DNA of 64,000 bases from Epiperipatus broadwayi. Its lineage: Eukaryota > Onychophora > Udeonychophora > Euonychophora > Peripatidae. Both the position numbers and the translations under genes were made by a program. Below are positions 37,398 through 48,173 of this stretch, one piece after another. The stretch covers positions 1-64,000 of the forward strand of contig JAQFVV010001000.1 in assembly GCA_028023455.1 (NCBI GenBank), given 5' to 3'. Numbering within the stretch: the first letter of the stretch is position 1; each line of letters opens with the position of its first letter. The notes beneath the pieces were generated by a model. That model made no database searches. It was not told the DNA's origin and saw only the letters and a list, made by a program, of their open reading frames with translations.

Positions 37398-39485
37398 TGT
37401 TCTTATGCCATTGAGGTAATATCCTGTGGGATATTGGCCCAATGTAATCTATCTTGTCACCTGTATTTTCACTTCAAGTCTCATGAAAATATTAAATATT
37501 TATTTAATTTATTTTTATAAACTGAACCTTATTCGTATTTTAAATTTGAGCTAGTGAAACATTTTAATTTTAATGCTGAATATTTTATTTATTAATTATT
37601 AACTGAGCTAGAACCTGTTTTATTTTATATAATATACTATTCTGAAGTGAGGATGCACAAGATCAGGTTAGAATATATATATATATATTGTAGGAGTATA
37701 TATATATACTCATACATTCTCATACATTTATATAATCAATATGTATAAATTATATTTACATTATTATTATACTTATGAAAATAAATATATAAAGTTACTA
37801 TTTTTCATTCTTTAAAATGAAAAATGACGTTGTTGACAAAAGACTGTTGACAAGGTGATAAATGACCTCTGGTTCACAGTTTATCGAATTAAAGGAAATG
37901 AAATTAACTTAGTGTTTTAATATCTAATTGTTATTGCAACAATGAGAATGGGTATGCTTCAGCGAGCTGATGGAGCGAGACATGAAATAATTCTTCTATT
38001 CTTGTTATTAGAAAAATAAGGATTCTATTTTTATCAGCTATATTTTCATAAAAACTTTTACTATGTTTGATTACAAATAACAGTGTAAGTTGAAGTTTAT
38101 ATTTTAAACAATTTAATACTCATTAAAAGAAGTTTCTTATACTTGTTCAACGAAAGTAATCTAAATATATTTTCGTGTTTTATAGAAAAAATTGTTTGAA
38201 TTACGTTTTAAAATCTAAACAGCGTCTTAAAAAAAAAAAGAACATGTTTATAAAAACTTCATTCAAATTTTATGTACTTTTCATTATAAAGAAAATGCAG
38301 AGTGGCTAGAACACAAATATTTATCATGGGATAGATAAAATGCACTTGCCTAATCAAACATATATATGTGGGAATAACATCGTTGCCGAATGCTTTAGAA
38401 TTATAAAGAAATTAGATCTTCAAAATGGAATTATGAATGCCTTAAAATTATAAAAATTAGATCTTCAAAATGGAATTATAAATATTAATGAAGGAAGTTT
38501 TGAAAATTATAATTAGGAAAAGTTAATTTCATTTTCTTTATCATCGTATTCATTTTATTATAAAAATGAATAATAAGAGAGAATTAATAATTTAGAATAT
38601 TTTTGTTTTTATTTATGATTAATAAAGATTTAAATATCGGTTAATAAATGTTAATTTTGGGAACGGGATAATGTGAACTTAGAGGTAAGATATTAAACTA
38701 TTTTTGAATCCACATATTATTTTCCATGACATGACACTACATTGTTTATACTAATCAAAATAGACTAATAAATGTAATGTGTGATAAAGAAATAAATGAT
38801 TAACATTGTTGTGAAGTATATATTTTTATATTAATAAATATAACTTGACTGACAATCATTTTAACGAATGAAGGTGTTATATACAAATAATTGGATTATT
38901 ATTTGTATTATCTAATTAGTGTCAATTAGTGTTAATATAATTGTCTAAATATTAGGATACTTATATTTTAAATAAATTGTAAAATCACCTAGTGTTATAG
39001 GTTTAGAAAATATATCTACCGTAAGCAAAGAGAATGTTTATATTTTTAATATAAGGAGGTAGTATATAAATATTTTTTTATATATATTGTAAAATTTAAA
39101 TTATTTAAGTGTTAAATAAATAAGTATGTTTTTTATATTAAATGAAGTCTTCAATTTTGTTTTATTTGAATTAAAGAGTTAGTGAGATTCGTTGTTAATA
39201 TTACTTTAAAATATTGATAGGAACCCCTGAAGAGAGTAAAGTGTTAAACTTCCCTGAGTTCGAAATCTGAGCATAACGGTAAAGTTAATTAAGGTGAAAA
39301 TTGATTTGATGTGGTTGGATATAATAATTTTTTTTAAAATAATAAATTAGTTATTGGGAACAAATATAGTTTTATATCAAAATTAAATCACATCATTCGT
39401 GGCATCCTATATGAAGACCTTAAATCTGACTATAGTGAGATGCGACTCCTTAACTTATCTTGCTGAGAGGGGGCATACCGTTACA
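37398..39485 (+). mobile_element. 2.09-kb LTR
   Basis: Starts TGTTCTTATGCC after the polypurine tract and ends GGCATACCGTTACA, so its ends form an imperfect inverted pair (TGT..ATGCC against GGCAT..ACA). It is followed two bases later by a primer-binding-site-like TGGCGC. No coding sequence lies inside. A 45-bp tandem duplication at about 38398-38482 lies within it. A second copy was not found in the window, so the limits rest on the PPT, the PBS and the TG/CA ends. Confidence 0.55.
38398..38482. repeat. 45-bp tandem duplication
   Basis: ATTAGATCTTCAAAATGGAA occurs at 38411 and again at 38456, with related sequence around both. Period about 45 bases, two units. Confidence 0.75.
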
Positions 39486-39487
39486 TA

Positions 39488-39508
39488 TGGCGCATCCAAG
39501 TGAGGCTC
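39488..39508 (+). other. primer-binding site, Lys-type
   Basis: TGGCGCATCCAAGTGAGGCT follows the LTR end GTTACA after TA. It resembles the tRNA-Lys type site TGGCGCCCAACGTGGGGC with a few changes. A PBS belongs after a 5' LTR, yet the LTR before it also has a PPT on its left (see findings). Confidence 0.55.
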
Positions 39509-39518
39509 TGAATTATAT

Positions 39519-41279
39519 TATAATGGAAATGGTTATTCATACAGTTGAATAATTATTTGTACTTTCAACTATATTTATTTCGATTATTTTATTCTACCTT
39601 ATACTTAATTTATTATACTTTAATTCTTTCTCTGACTTTGATTCTTTATCCATTTATTGTTTTCAACTTAGATTCTTTATTATCTTATTCATTATTTTAA
39701 CCAACGCCATTAAAATACAAGCAGAGAGCTAATACAGATACAAATTTAACTTCATATCTATACCCTTGACTGAACCCCAAGGCAATATGTACATATTATC
39801 TTGGCGTTATTTTTCCCAGCCAAAACTCTCAGCTGCTGAACAGAGCAAACTATTTCAAAGAAACTTAGCGAATGTCCAGCGCTTGCTATTTATTTTTTAG
39901 AATTGGGATTCCGCACGAACAAGCAGCACATGAATATCTTAAACAAATCAGTATGCCCCTTTAATCACTATTTATAGTTTCCCCCCTGTCGTAGCTTGGT
40001 GATAGGAGAATAAAGCAAGGATACGAAATTTAATGACAAATATGTTTAATAATAATATTCGCACTTTATATAAAAATTACATTATAATAATAATAATAAT
40101 AATAAACACATGCTTATAAAATACATGGCTATAATAAATATATGAAAATAGATCAGATATAAAAGTTCTTAAAGTCCTGTTGATAGAGTTCTATTTTTAT
40201 CAAATCATTAATTTTATATTTAGTTATGAATAGTAGACAAATGAAAATGCATGCATGCTTTTACCTAGGCTTTGTTGTAATTGTCCCATGGGTATTTCTT
40301 CTGAGCACTCTTGATTGACTTCCTCAGTTTGTGGGGTTATTTTCGTTCCAGTTTTGCTTGTTGATTCCTTAGGTTCTCCATTAACTTCCTCTGTTTGTGG
40401 GGTTATTTTCATCCAGTTTTCTGGTTGATTCTTTAGATTGAGTTTCAATTGACAGCTACAGAAGTGGCGGTCCCTCTAGCAGGTCAGGCAAAGATCTTAC
40501 ATTGTGAGTCAGTGATGAGATGGCTTGAATCCGAACCCACGTTCCTTTAACGCCCCTAGCCACGCACTTCTCCCATTTTCTTTTAGCTGTTGCTTCTCTA
40601 AAGTCTCTACTAGCAATGCCAGATAATAATTGTCATTTTCTTAATCTCTTTCTTTGTTCGTTGTTTTTAAAATTTTTTAATTAAGACTTAGATTTCCAAC
40701 CAATTCTTATCATTATGTTTCTTTATTTAATTAGTGGCTGGAATGTAAGTCCCAATCAATTTAACAGATCAGGCAAAGATCTTCCATTGATAGCATTTCT
40801 TTGTCCGTGGAATTTAATTTGTCCAACAGACTTTCACACCTACGGCCATATTGTTTCTTTTTATATATTACATATTACATTTATTTTATTTAAAGTTTAC
40901 AATTCATTAATTTTTTACTTTCACATTTATGTTTTACATTTATTTTAATTTGTTATAATATATTTTTTTAAAAGAGAGAAGAAACACATTTTTTTTTTGC
41001 ATCCACTTCCCCTCTCCCACAATAAACAAAAATAACTTTCTAGCATTTCTTACACGAGAGAAAGAGACGCCTTTCTTTATTTATGCAGCCCCCCTCCCCT
41101 TCTCTTACTATTACAAAATCCACAGTAATTTTGACATTAGAATTTCAATTTCTTTCTTTCCCTTCCTTCTTTTTTTTTTAAAAAAATTTATTAGCTAATT
41201 TATTTCACCTTTATTACTTTCTAATTTTATTAATAACTATATATGTGTGTCGACGACTTTACGTGGTCATTACATTACA
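39519..41279 (-). mobile_element. 3' LTR of the minus-strand element
   Basis: About 1761 bases, near-identical to 43777-45544. On the minus strand it begins TGTAATGTAATGACCACG and ends with CATTATA. Differences from the other LTR are a few per hundred bases and fall mostly at CpG positions. It carries the short minus-strand frame 40224-40448 (see that entry). Confidence 0.85.
40224..40448 (-). other. 74-codon ORF inside the LTR, with an internal repeat
   Basis: The same frame is open in both LTRs (40224-40448 and 44475-44699), differing at only two or three residues. It has two copies of KITPQTEEVN about 22 residues apart, giving a Glu/Thr/Gln-rich peptide. No family is recognised. Its survival may only reflect the recent duplication of the LTRs. 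It could be a small accessory product or pure chance. Confidence 0.25.
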
Positions 41280-41300
41280 CTCCGCCCGTTTTTGAGAATT
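41280..41300 (-). other. polypurine tract next to the 3' LTR
   Basis: On the minus strand the bases before the LTR read AAAAACGGGCGGAG, then TGTAATG begins the LTR. This is a mostly purine run in the right position for plus-strand priming. Confidence 0.5.
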
Positions 41301-41928
41301 AAAATCGGGTCGAATCTTATTCTGAGATGAGAGCCTATTTTAATTCTTTGCTTTCAACTCTTACTTCTGCTTTTATTACAGACTTTCCCACTCTGTCATG
41401 ACGAGTGATAATGATGATGAGGGTGACTGCAGAGAGACAGCTAGGTAAAGCTACACAATTCTTTCCGATCGATTTTGGCTGATCAACCAATTTAATCTCT
41501 ACGCATACGAGACCACGGCCTAAATTAACTCTATCAGAACAAAAAACATAATAGGGTTTAAAGCGTGTGAACAGCAGGATATTTCTACTGCCTGCTCATC
41601 TTGCGCAAACAACAAATTCTTATTCTTTATTTATTTATTTATTTTATTCGAGGCACTAATTCTTATTTCTTCATTTATTTATTTTGAGACACTAATTCTT
41701 ATTATATTGGGACATTAATTCTTATTATATAATGAGTCCAGGATTCTTACTGGCGCTTCATTTAAAAGTTTAACCATCGAGAGCCATGAGAATCTAAAGT
41801 GCGATGAGACGGCTGAATCATGCTCAAAATATGACCCAAACATAATGCATACACACACACATATATGCCTCAATCTGCAACCTCATACACCTACTAGTGA
41901 TATCTGTCATTTACACATTATCACTATT

Positions 41929-42198
41929 ATTCATTTATTTATTTTATTAATTATTCACTGGCTCTTTAATGAGCCTAAACAATTCTTAATTTTATTTTTA
42001 CTTCTATTTATTTGTTAATTCTATCTGCATTTATAACTGACAGATTGTGATACAAATAAACTATTCATTTATTTATTTTATTAGTTATTAAATGGCTCTT
42101 TAATGAGCCTAAATGATTCTTATTTTATTTTTAACTTTATTTATTTGTCAATTATATCTGCATTTATAACTGACAGATTGTGATACGAATAAACTATT
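41929..42198. repeat. 134-bp tandem duplication inside the element
   Basis: Two units of 134 bases, 41929-42062 and 42063-42198, about 90% alike; both contain GGCTCTTTAATGAGCCTAAA, itself a short hairpin, and GACAGATTGTGATAC. Upstream at 41625-41725 are shorter, looser repeats around GACACTAATTCTTAT. The region has no frame and separates the gag-like ORF from the polypurine tract, where pol would be expected. Confidence 0.85.
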
Positions 42199-42489
42199 TA
42201 TAGATTTCTTTTCTTTTTTTTTTGTTATTACTTTTATTTACATTGGTCTTGCTGTGCTTGACTGCACATAAATACGCATTAAGTCTATCATACACATGAA
42301 AAAAGTCTATCATTAATTTCCCTCCGTGAACACTACTCCTTTTTTTTTTGTTTATCATAGTGACTTTAATTATTTGTCATGAGATGATTTGCCCCACCTG
42401 TCATACGTTTAAAAAAAAATTTATTTCTCATGATCCCAAGACATCCGTTTCATCAAACCGACATATCCGTCCATTTATTTTCTTTCGGA

Positions 42490-43365
42490 TTAGTTTTTGT
42501 CTGTAGGCTTCTTATGCTTTTTACCATACATATTTCCACTTTTGCTTGGAACTGGAGCAATGTTCTGATGTCCTCTAGAGTCAACCTGCTCATGTGGATA
42601 ATTGAAGTCTGAACTTCTTCCGGTCTGTTCGGACATTTCAGCCCTTTCGGATCTATCAGGAAATGCCTGGCTCCCATTCCAATAATCGTGATGAGGATTG
42701 TATTGCATTCTCCTGATGTGCGGATCGTTGGGCTGGGGTTTAAATCCCCGGTCCTCCACCTTGTAATTAGGCCTAGTGCTGTCGCACGCATCTAGCGACT
42801 CAGTAAACTGTCTGACAGTCTTTCCTTCTGGGCCTATAAGCATTTGCTCTGCATTGTTACTTTCGCTATTTATGTGCAAGCATTTGCTCGCGCGTTCTTG
42901 CTCTTTACTGTTAGCTTTTATTATCTCTCTTATATTTTCTATTTTATTTTCACCCCTTTCTACCCTGACTTCTATCCTCTCAACTGTGTTTGCTAACTGA
43001 GTTACCTCTAGTTGTACATTTTCTAGAGCCTTTCCGTTTTCATTTTTTATTACTTGTTCAACCCTTTGGCTAAAATCCTTACTGTGTCGTTCGCCCAACT
43101 CTTCTATCTTCCTACTATTTCTTTCACCTATTTCCCTCATTTCCATAAACAACCTTTGCTGGCCTTCCATTAATTTCATGAACATATCCCTTATATTATA
43201 GCTTTCCATTTTATTTTTATCATCAACGACTGTCTCCATTCCCTTTCTAATTTCTATATCTCCGTCACTGGCTATTTCTCCGGACGGTTCCATTAGTTCT
43301 TTGGAGGTTTTTCCTATTTCGCCCCTAAGAGCATCCATTTTTATTTTTGATCTGGTGTGCATCAA
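42490..43365 (-). CDS. Gag-like coiled-coil protein
   Basis: A 291-codon open frame on the element's coding strand, starting at 43365 about 400 bases after the 5' LTR, where gag is expected. Residues about 55-160 are rich in Glu, Lys, Arg, Met, with LMEGQQRLFMEMREIGERNS and later NTVERIEVRVERGENKIENI, typical of a long coiled coil. The C-terminal third is polar with Pro, His and Asn and lacks a zinc knuckle or capsid motif I can recognise. Long coiled coils at the Gag N-terminus are common in Gypsy elements of invertebrates, so this is probably the start of gag, the rest having been lost with pol. A host-derived fragment captured by the element is a less likely option. Confidence 0.6.
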   Translation of the reverse strand: MMHTRSKIKMDALRGEIGKTSKELMEPSGEIASDGDIEIRKGMETVVDDKNKMESYNIRDMFMKLMEGQQRLFMEMREIGERNSRKIEELGERHSKDFSQRVEQVIKNENGKALENVQLEVTQLANTVERIEVRVERGENKIENIREIIKANSKEQERASKCLHINSESNNAEQMLIGPEGKTVRQFTESLDACDSTRPNYKVEDRGFKPQPNDPHIRRMQYNPHHDYWNGSQAFPDRSERAEMSEQTGRSSDFNYPHEQVDSRGHQNIAPVPSKSGNMYGKKHKKPTDKN

Positions 43366-43756
43366 ATTTATTTAACACACACACACTAATTAATTACTTA
43401 TATTTTATTCTACAGCTTTACTAACTAACCTTATCCTTATAGGATTATATTACTTTACTAACTTTATATTTCACAGACACTAAGTATGTTTGTTCGGCTC
43501 TCCCCATCTCATTCACTAATCATCACTCACCCACGCCTGCCTTCAAGCCCCTCCCACAACTGATTCCAATTTACAACCTAACTTCCCACGTTATATTACG
43601 TTCTCTTTCTCTCCTTTTACAATCTATTATTTATTTTATTTCTTGCTTTGTCTACCACCAAGCTATTTTTTTGACTTGTTTATTAATTATTGCATCAACT
43701 ATTAATTTTGTTATACTCGAATTCAAATGTGCTGAACTTGTAAACGTGACTTATAT

Positions 43757-43776
43757 CCCGGACTCTGGCCCCCAAT
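43757..43776 (-). other. primer-binding site, Pro-like
   Basis: On the minus strand the sequence after the LTR reads TTGGGGGCCAGAGTCCGGGA. It agrees at both ends with the tRNA-Pro type site TGGGGGCTCGTCCGGGAT, with an altered middle. The position, directly after the LTR, supports it. Confidence 0.5.
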
Positions 43777-45544
43777 TATAACGAAAATGGTTATTCGTAC
43801 GGTTGAATAATTATTTGTACTTTCAACTATATTTATTTCGATTATTTTATTCAACCTTATACTTAATTTATTATACTTTAATTCTTTCTCCGACTTTGAT
43901 TCTTTATCCATTTATTGTTTTCAACTTAGATTCTTTATTATCTTATTCATTATTTTAACCAACGCCGTTACAATACAAGCAGAGAGCTAATACAGATACA
44001 AATTTAACTTCATATCTATACCCTTGACTGAACCCCAAGGCAATACGTACATATTATCTTGGCATTATTTTCCCAGCCAAAACTCTCGGCTGCTGAACAG
44101 AGCAAACTATTTCAAAGAAACTTAGCGAATGTCCAGTGCTTGCTATTTATTTTTTAGAATTGGGATTCTGCACGAACAAGCAGCACATGAATATCTTAAA
44201 CAAATCAGTATGCCCCTTTAATCACTACTTATAGTTTCCCCCCTGTCATAGCTTGGTGATAGGAGAATAAAGCAAGGATACAAAATTTAATGACAAATAT
44301 GTTTAATAATAATATTCGCACTTTATATAAAAATTACATTATAATAATAATAATAAACACACACTTATAAAATACATGGCTATAATAAATATATGAAAAT
44401 AGATCAGATATAAAAGTTCTTAAAGTCCTGTTGATAGAGTTCTATTTTTATCAAATCATTAATTTTATATTTAGTTATGAATAGTAGACAAATGAAAATG
44501 CATGCATGCTTTTACCTAGGCTTTGTTGTAATTGTCCCATGGGTATTTCTTCCGAGCGCTCTTGATTGACTTCCTCAGTTTGTGGGGTTATTTTCGTTCC
44601 AGTTTTGCTTGTTGATTCCTTAGGTTCTCCATTAACTTCCTCCGTTTGTGGGGTTATTTTCATCCAGTTTGCTGGTTGATTCTTTAGATTGAGTTTCAAT
44701 TGACAGCTACAGAAGTGGCAGTCCCTCTAGCAGGTCAGGCAAAGATCTTACATTGTGAGTCAGTGATGAGATGGCTTGAATCCGAACCCACGTTCCTTTA
44801 ACGCCACTAGCCATGCACTTCTCCCATTTTATTTTAGCTGTTGCTTCTCTAAAGTCTCTACTAGCAATGCCAGATAATAATTGTCATTTTCTTAATCTCT
44901 TTCTTTGTTCGTTGTTTTTAAAATTTTTTAATTAAGACTTAGATTTCCAACCAATTCTTATCATTATGTTTCTCTATTTAATTAGTGGCTGGAATGTAAG
45001 TCCCAATCAATTTAACAGATCAGGCAAAGATCTTCCGTTGATAACATTTCTTTGTCCGTGGAATTTAATTTGTCCAACAGACTTTCACACCTACGGCCAT
45101 ATTGTTTCTTTTTATATATCACATATTACATTTATTTTATTTAAAGTTTACAATTCATTCATTTTTTTCTTTCACATTTACGTTTTACATTTATTTTAAT
45201 TTGTTATAATATATTTTTTTAAAAGAGAGAAGAAACGCATTTTTTTTTTTATGCATCCACTTCCCCTCTCCCACAATAAACAAAAATAACTTTCTAGCAT
45301 TTCTTACACGAGAGAAAGAGATGCCTTTCTTTATTTATGCAGCCCCCCTCCCCTTCTCTTACTATTACAAAATCCACAGTAATTTTGACATTAGAATTTC
45401 AATTTCTTTCTTTCCCTTCCTTCTTTTTTTTTTAAAAAAAATTTATTAGCTAATTTATTTCACCTTTATTACTTTTTAATTTTATTAATAATTATATATG
45501 TGTGTCGACGACTTTACGTGGTCATCATAATATATACCGTTACA
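43777..45544 (-). mobile_element. 5' LTR of the minus-strand element
   Basis: About 1768 bases, the partner of 39519-41279. On the minus strand it begins TGTAACGGTATATATTATGA and ends CGTTATA. It keeps more CpG dinucleotides than the other copy at some sites and fewer at others, so both have decayed independently. The flank to the right is an ATATATATAT run. Confidence 0.85.
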
Positions 45545-46097
45545 ATATATATATATAAACAAAAAAAAGACTTATAAATCCAATAAATAATATTATATTT
45601 CAATCAGAGGACTGGTTTTCATCAGAAAGAAAAAAAAAATACACAGTAAAATGGCGATAATCAAAAATTACAGATTTGGTAAAAGATTAAAAATTTAACA
45701 AAACCCCACTGATTGGTCACAAAATCTAACACAGAATATATCTACCCAATCAATGACAAAATTCAAACAAAAAAAAACTACATTGCCTCCTAATCAAGCT
45801 TAAATTCTATTTAAATTAAAATAAATATAAAAATAAAAAATCCAAAATTAAAAATTAAAATATACATATGTGCATACATAGAAAAATTAAACTAGAAAAA
45901 TTAAACTATGCTCACATACAAAAAATAGCTGTGCTCACATTAATATTCATTAAAAACTAAAATACTTATACATTTTAAAAATTATAGTTAGTGCAAAGTA
46001 CAATAATTTATAACTAATTATTTATCTATAAACCAATTAAACACAGATATTAAACATCCATGTAACCAATCTTTACATAAAAACCTCATATATATAT
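45545..46097 (-). mobile_element. possible Penelope-like terminal fragment
   Basis: On the minus strand this 550-base AT-rich stretch runs into CTGATGAAAACCAGTCCTCT and then a GAAA, a hammerhead-like core of the kind reported at Penelope-like termini. No coding sequence is present. Identification rests on that motif and on its likeness in plan to the 3' end of the element at 50.7-52.5 kb; it is tentative. Confidence 0.3.
45569..45625 (-). ncRNA. possible hammerhead ribozyme motif
   Basis: On the minus strand CTGATGA (core 1) is followed by AACCAG-TCCT-CTGATT, a six-pair stem II with one mismatch, then GAAA (core 2), and after an AU-rich stretch that can form a short stem III, GTC. Both conserved cores are exact. 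Stem III is imperfect and stem I could not be settled, so activity is uncertain. Confidence 0.35.
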
Positions 46098-48173
46098 TAT
46101 AATGATCAAAATGAAAGTGAAGATCGAATCTAACCGCAAAAACAATATCTGCAACTACCAGGGCGCCATCTAGGCATTTGAACCTAGAAAAATTTATAGA
46201 GTAGGCAGATACGCGCTGTTAAGATTCCACTTTATTTAAATATTCCGATTGTTAGCCCAAGTCACTAGCTCAGCGGAGACACAGAGATAAAAATCTATAA
46301 ATTTTATATCTTATGTATAAAAGAATAAAAGCCACTGCCAGAAATTAACACATAAAAATATTTATTTACGCACATATAAAATAACATTTAAATTTTGAGG
46401 AATAAGTTTAACATTTTAGATTTTTATATTAACTTTTAATTTTACATTTAACTAAGTTTCAATGAGTTTAATATTTTATTTAGATAGTCAAGTATGAATA
46501 GACTACATAGATATGCATTTGAAAAGAAAATATTCTTCCCTGATTTAACCTTAGGCAACAAATTTCGCAACCAAACCGGCACCAATCCATCTGATACATT
46601 CATGTATTCAATGTAGCATGATACGACAACACAAAATACTATACTGTCAGGAAACGTACATCTGAACAATAAGTAGAAATAGAGAAGACATTGACTCTCC
46701 ACCAACAGGAATGTGACATCTGTTGGCAAGTAGAACAATAAACAAAAAAACTCCATAGGAATGGACTGCGGTCTTTTGCCAACTTACAAACCCATCCATA
46801 GGCAAACAGAAGGTGTGTGGTGTATATCTATAATCCTGCCCGTAGCGGACCTCATACTACCTCTACTAATTACACAAATATATCCAATCCATTGAACCAA
46901 TTCAACTACGAAATGAATAACCTAAGATTACCCTCCCTTAATATAACTTTACAAAACTATATAGCCATTCACGCCCGACTTAAATTTAACATTTAAATAT
47001 GTTCGCACAAATGCATTTTATAAAATTTGTTTTAAAATTGTTGAGTACAGATCAGCTGCACAGATTCCACGGTCAAAAACATTCCAAATTAAACACAACC
47101 GATGAAAATACAAAGTCATCGATAAACGTCACTTGCATAGGGAATATACAAATCCCATTAGCATTCATCGTAAGATGCTTGCAGTGATATCGTTGACATA
47201 TATTCCAATCGAATGTAAAAACCACAACATTATAAACCGCTAACGAATCTATGCAATGTCTATACCCAACCTTAAATTTCCTCATTTAAAATTTAAACAA
47301 TAAATATTAATACAAATAAATAATAAATGAAAATGATTTTTTTATCAAACGCAAACATATATAAAATTACACATTATCAATTGAGTTGACACATAAGTCA
47401 GAGAAAAGTTCTTTTTATAAAATTTAAATTAACTTATCAATCTTTAAAGTTCTTAATTAATATTATGATTTTAACAATTGTTCAGTTCTATTGCTTATGG
47501 TAGAAGAGTCCCTGTTCCCGTTGGCAATTCCCACGGAGACTTTCCTGGAAGACCGGTCTGATATTTTGGAGGTAGCATTAGCTGGTTCTGTTCTGGTATC
47601 ACAGTCTTTGCATTTTTAAAATAAGTGAGTGAGGACGACAAGGGCATCTTGTCGCCAGACTCACCAAAATCAAGTTGGAAAAAACTGACTGGAACTCAAT
47701 ATTTTTTCTTTTTATAGTCCTCCTATGGATTCCATGAACAAAAACGTCACTGTTCTGTTTTTTCGTTATGGTCCGGGCCTTTATTTGCTTCCATTGGTCA
47801 AGCTAAAATCTCTTTCTTCTCTTATCTAACTTTTCATCTGACTTTTTAATTAAACAGCTTTTAGATAATTAATAAACAATCATTTCCATTTATAGATTAC
47901 AGGAATTAATTAATACCTGTTTTTATTTTAACTTACGTTATTTTTTTTATTAAAATATTTTTATATTTCAATCTTGTATTTTTTTATTAAAAAAAATACG
48001 TTCAAATACTTTTTTTTTTTGTTTATGAAAAAAATATTTTTAAAGTTTAGCATCTGTGCGAATGTATACGTTTAACAATATTTTAATTTTAGCGTTTAGT
48101 TTTTTACTTTTATTTGCGAACTTTTAAGTTTTTATTTTAAATTAATGTAACGACATATTTATATATCGTTACA
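46098..48173. mobile_element. 2.1-kb unit with LTR-like ends
   Basis: The left end TATAATGATC and right end TATATCGTTACA resemble the ends of the proven LTR element, and both sides abut ATAT in AT runs, consistent with a 4-bp target duplication. Its length is close to the units at 24500-26615 and 37398-39485. Unlike an LTR it may hold coding relics (see 46990-47190), so it may instead be a small decayed element whose LTRs are not recognisable. At the right end TGTAACGA (48146) and TCGTTACA (48173) form a short inverted pair. Confidence 0.3.
46990..47190 (+). pseudogene. possible retroviral-type protease relic
   Basis: A 62-codon plus-strand frame includes LLSTDQLHRF, then KSSINVTCIGNIQIPLAFIV. 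The spacing of a hydrophobic-rich start, a polar turn and 'G.I...FIV' recalls the second half of Gypsy proteases, but the catalytic DTG/DSG is absent and the reading must shift frame to go on. A chance match is possible. Confidence 0.2.

Larger units (their letters stand above)
31101..39485 (+). mobile_element. Ty3/Gypsy LTR retrotransposon, 5'-truncated, with 3' LTR
   Basis: It holds a short gag tail (31101-31238), a long pol frame (31247-33700), about 3.7 kb of AT-rich sequence without frames, a polypurine tract (37386-37397) and a 2.09-kb LTR (37398-39485). Domain order PR-RT-RNase H-IN is that of Ty3/Gypsy and excludes Copia. The matching 5' LTR, most of gag and the integrase core were not found. 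The 3.7-kb gap is long and could hold a decayed third ORF or an insertion. Whether pol and LTR belong to the same element is inferred from strand and order, not proven. Confidence 0.65.
39519..45544 (-). mobile_element. LTR retrotransposon with both LTRs, non-autonomous
   Basis: Two long direct repeats, 39519-41279 and 43777-45544, enclose about 2.5 kb. Ends read TGTAACG...CGTTATA on the minus strand, and both outer flanks show ATAT, a 4-bp target duplication. A PBS-like site follows the 5' LTR (right copy) and a PPT-like run precedes the 3' LTR (left copy), both on the minus strand. The only coding sequence inside is a gag-like ORF at 42490-43365; no protease, RT or integrase fits in the space. 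It must have been moved by enzymes of a related Gypsy-type element. It has landed just after the PBS of the preceding element. Confidence 0.85.

Noticed and set aside
42453-42791. 112-codon frame overlapping the gag-like ORF
   Set aside because: It overlaps the longer 291-codon frame in another phase on the same strand and has no coiled-coil or other signature.
46448-46756. 102-codon minus-strand Cys/Leu-rich frame as a membrane gene
   Set aside because: No recognisable family, lies in a unit with retroelement-type ends, and composition explains the hydrophobicity.
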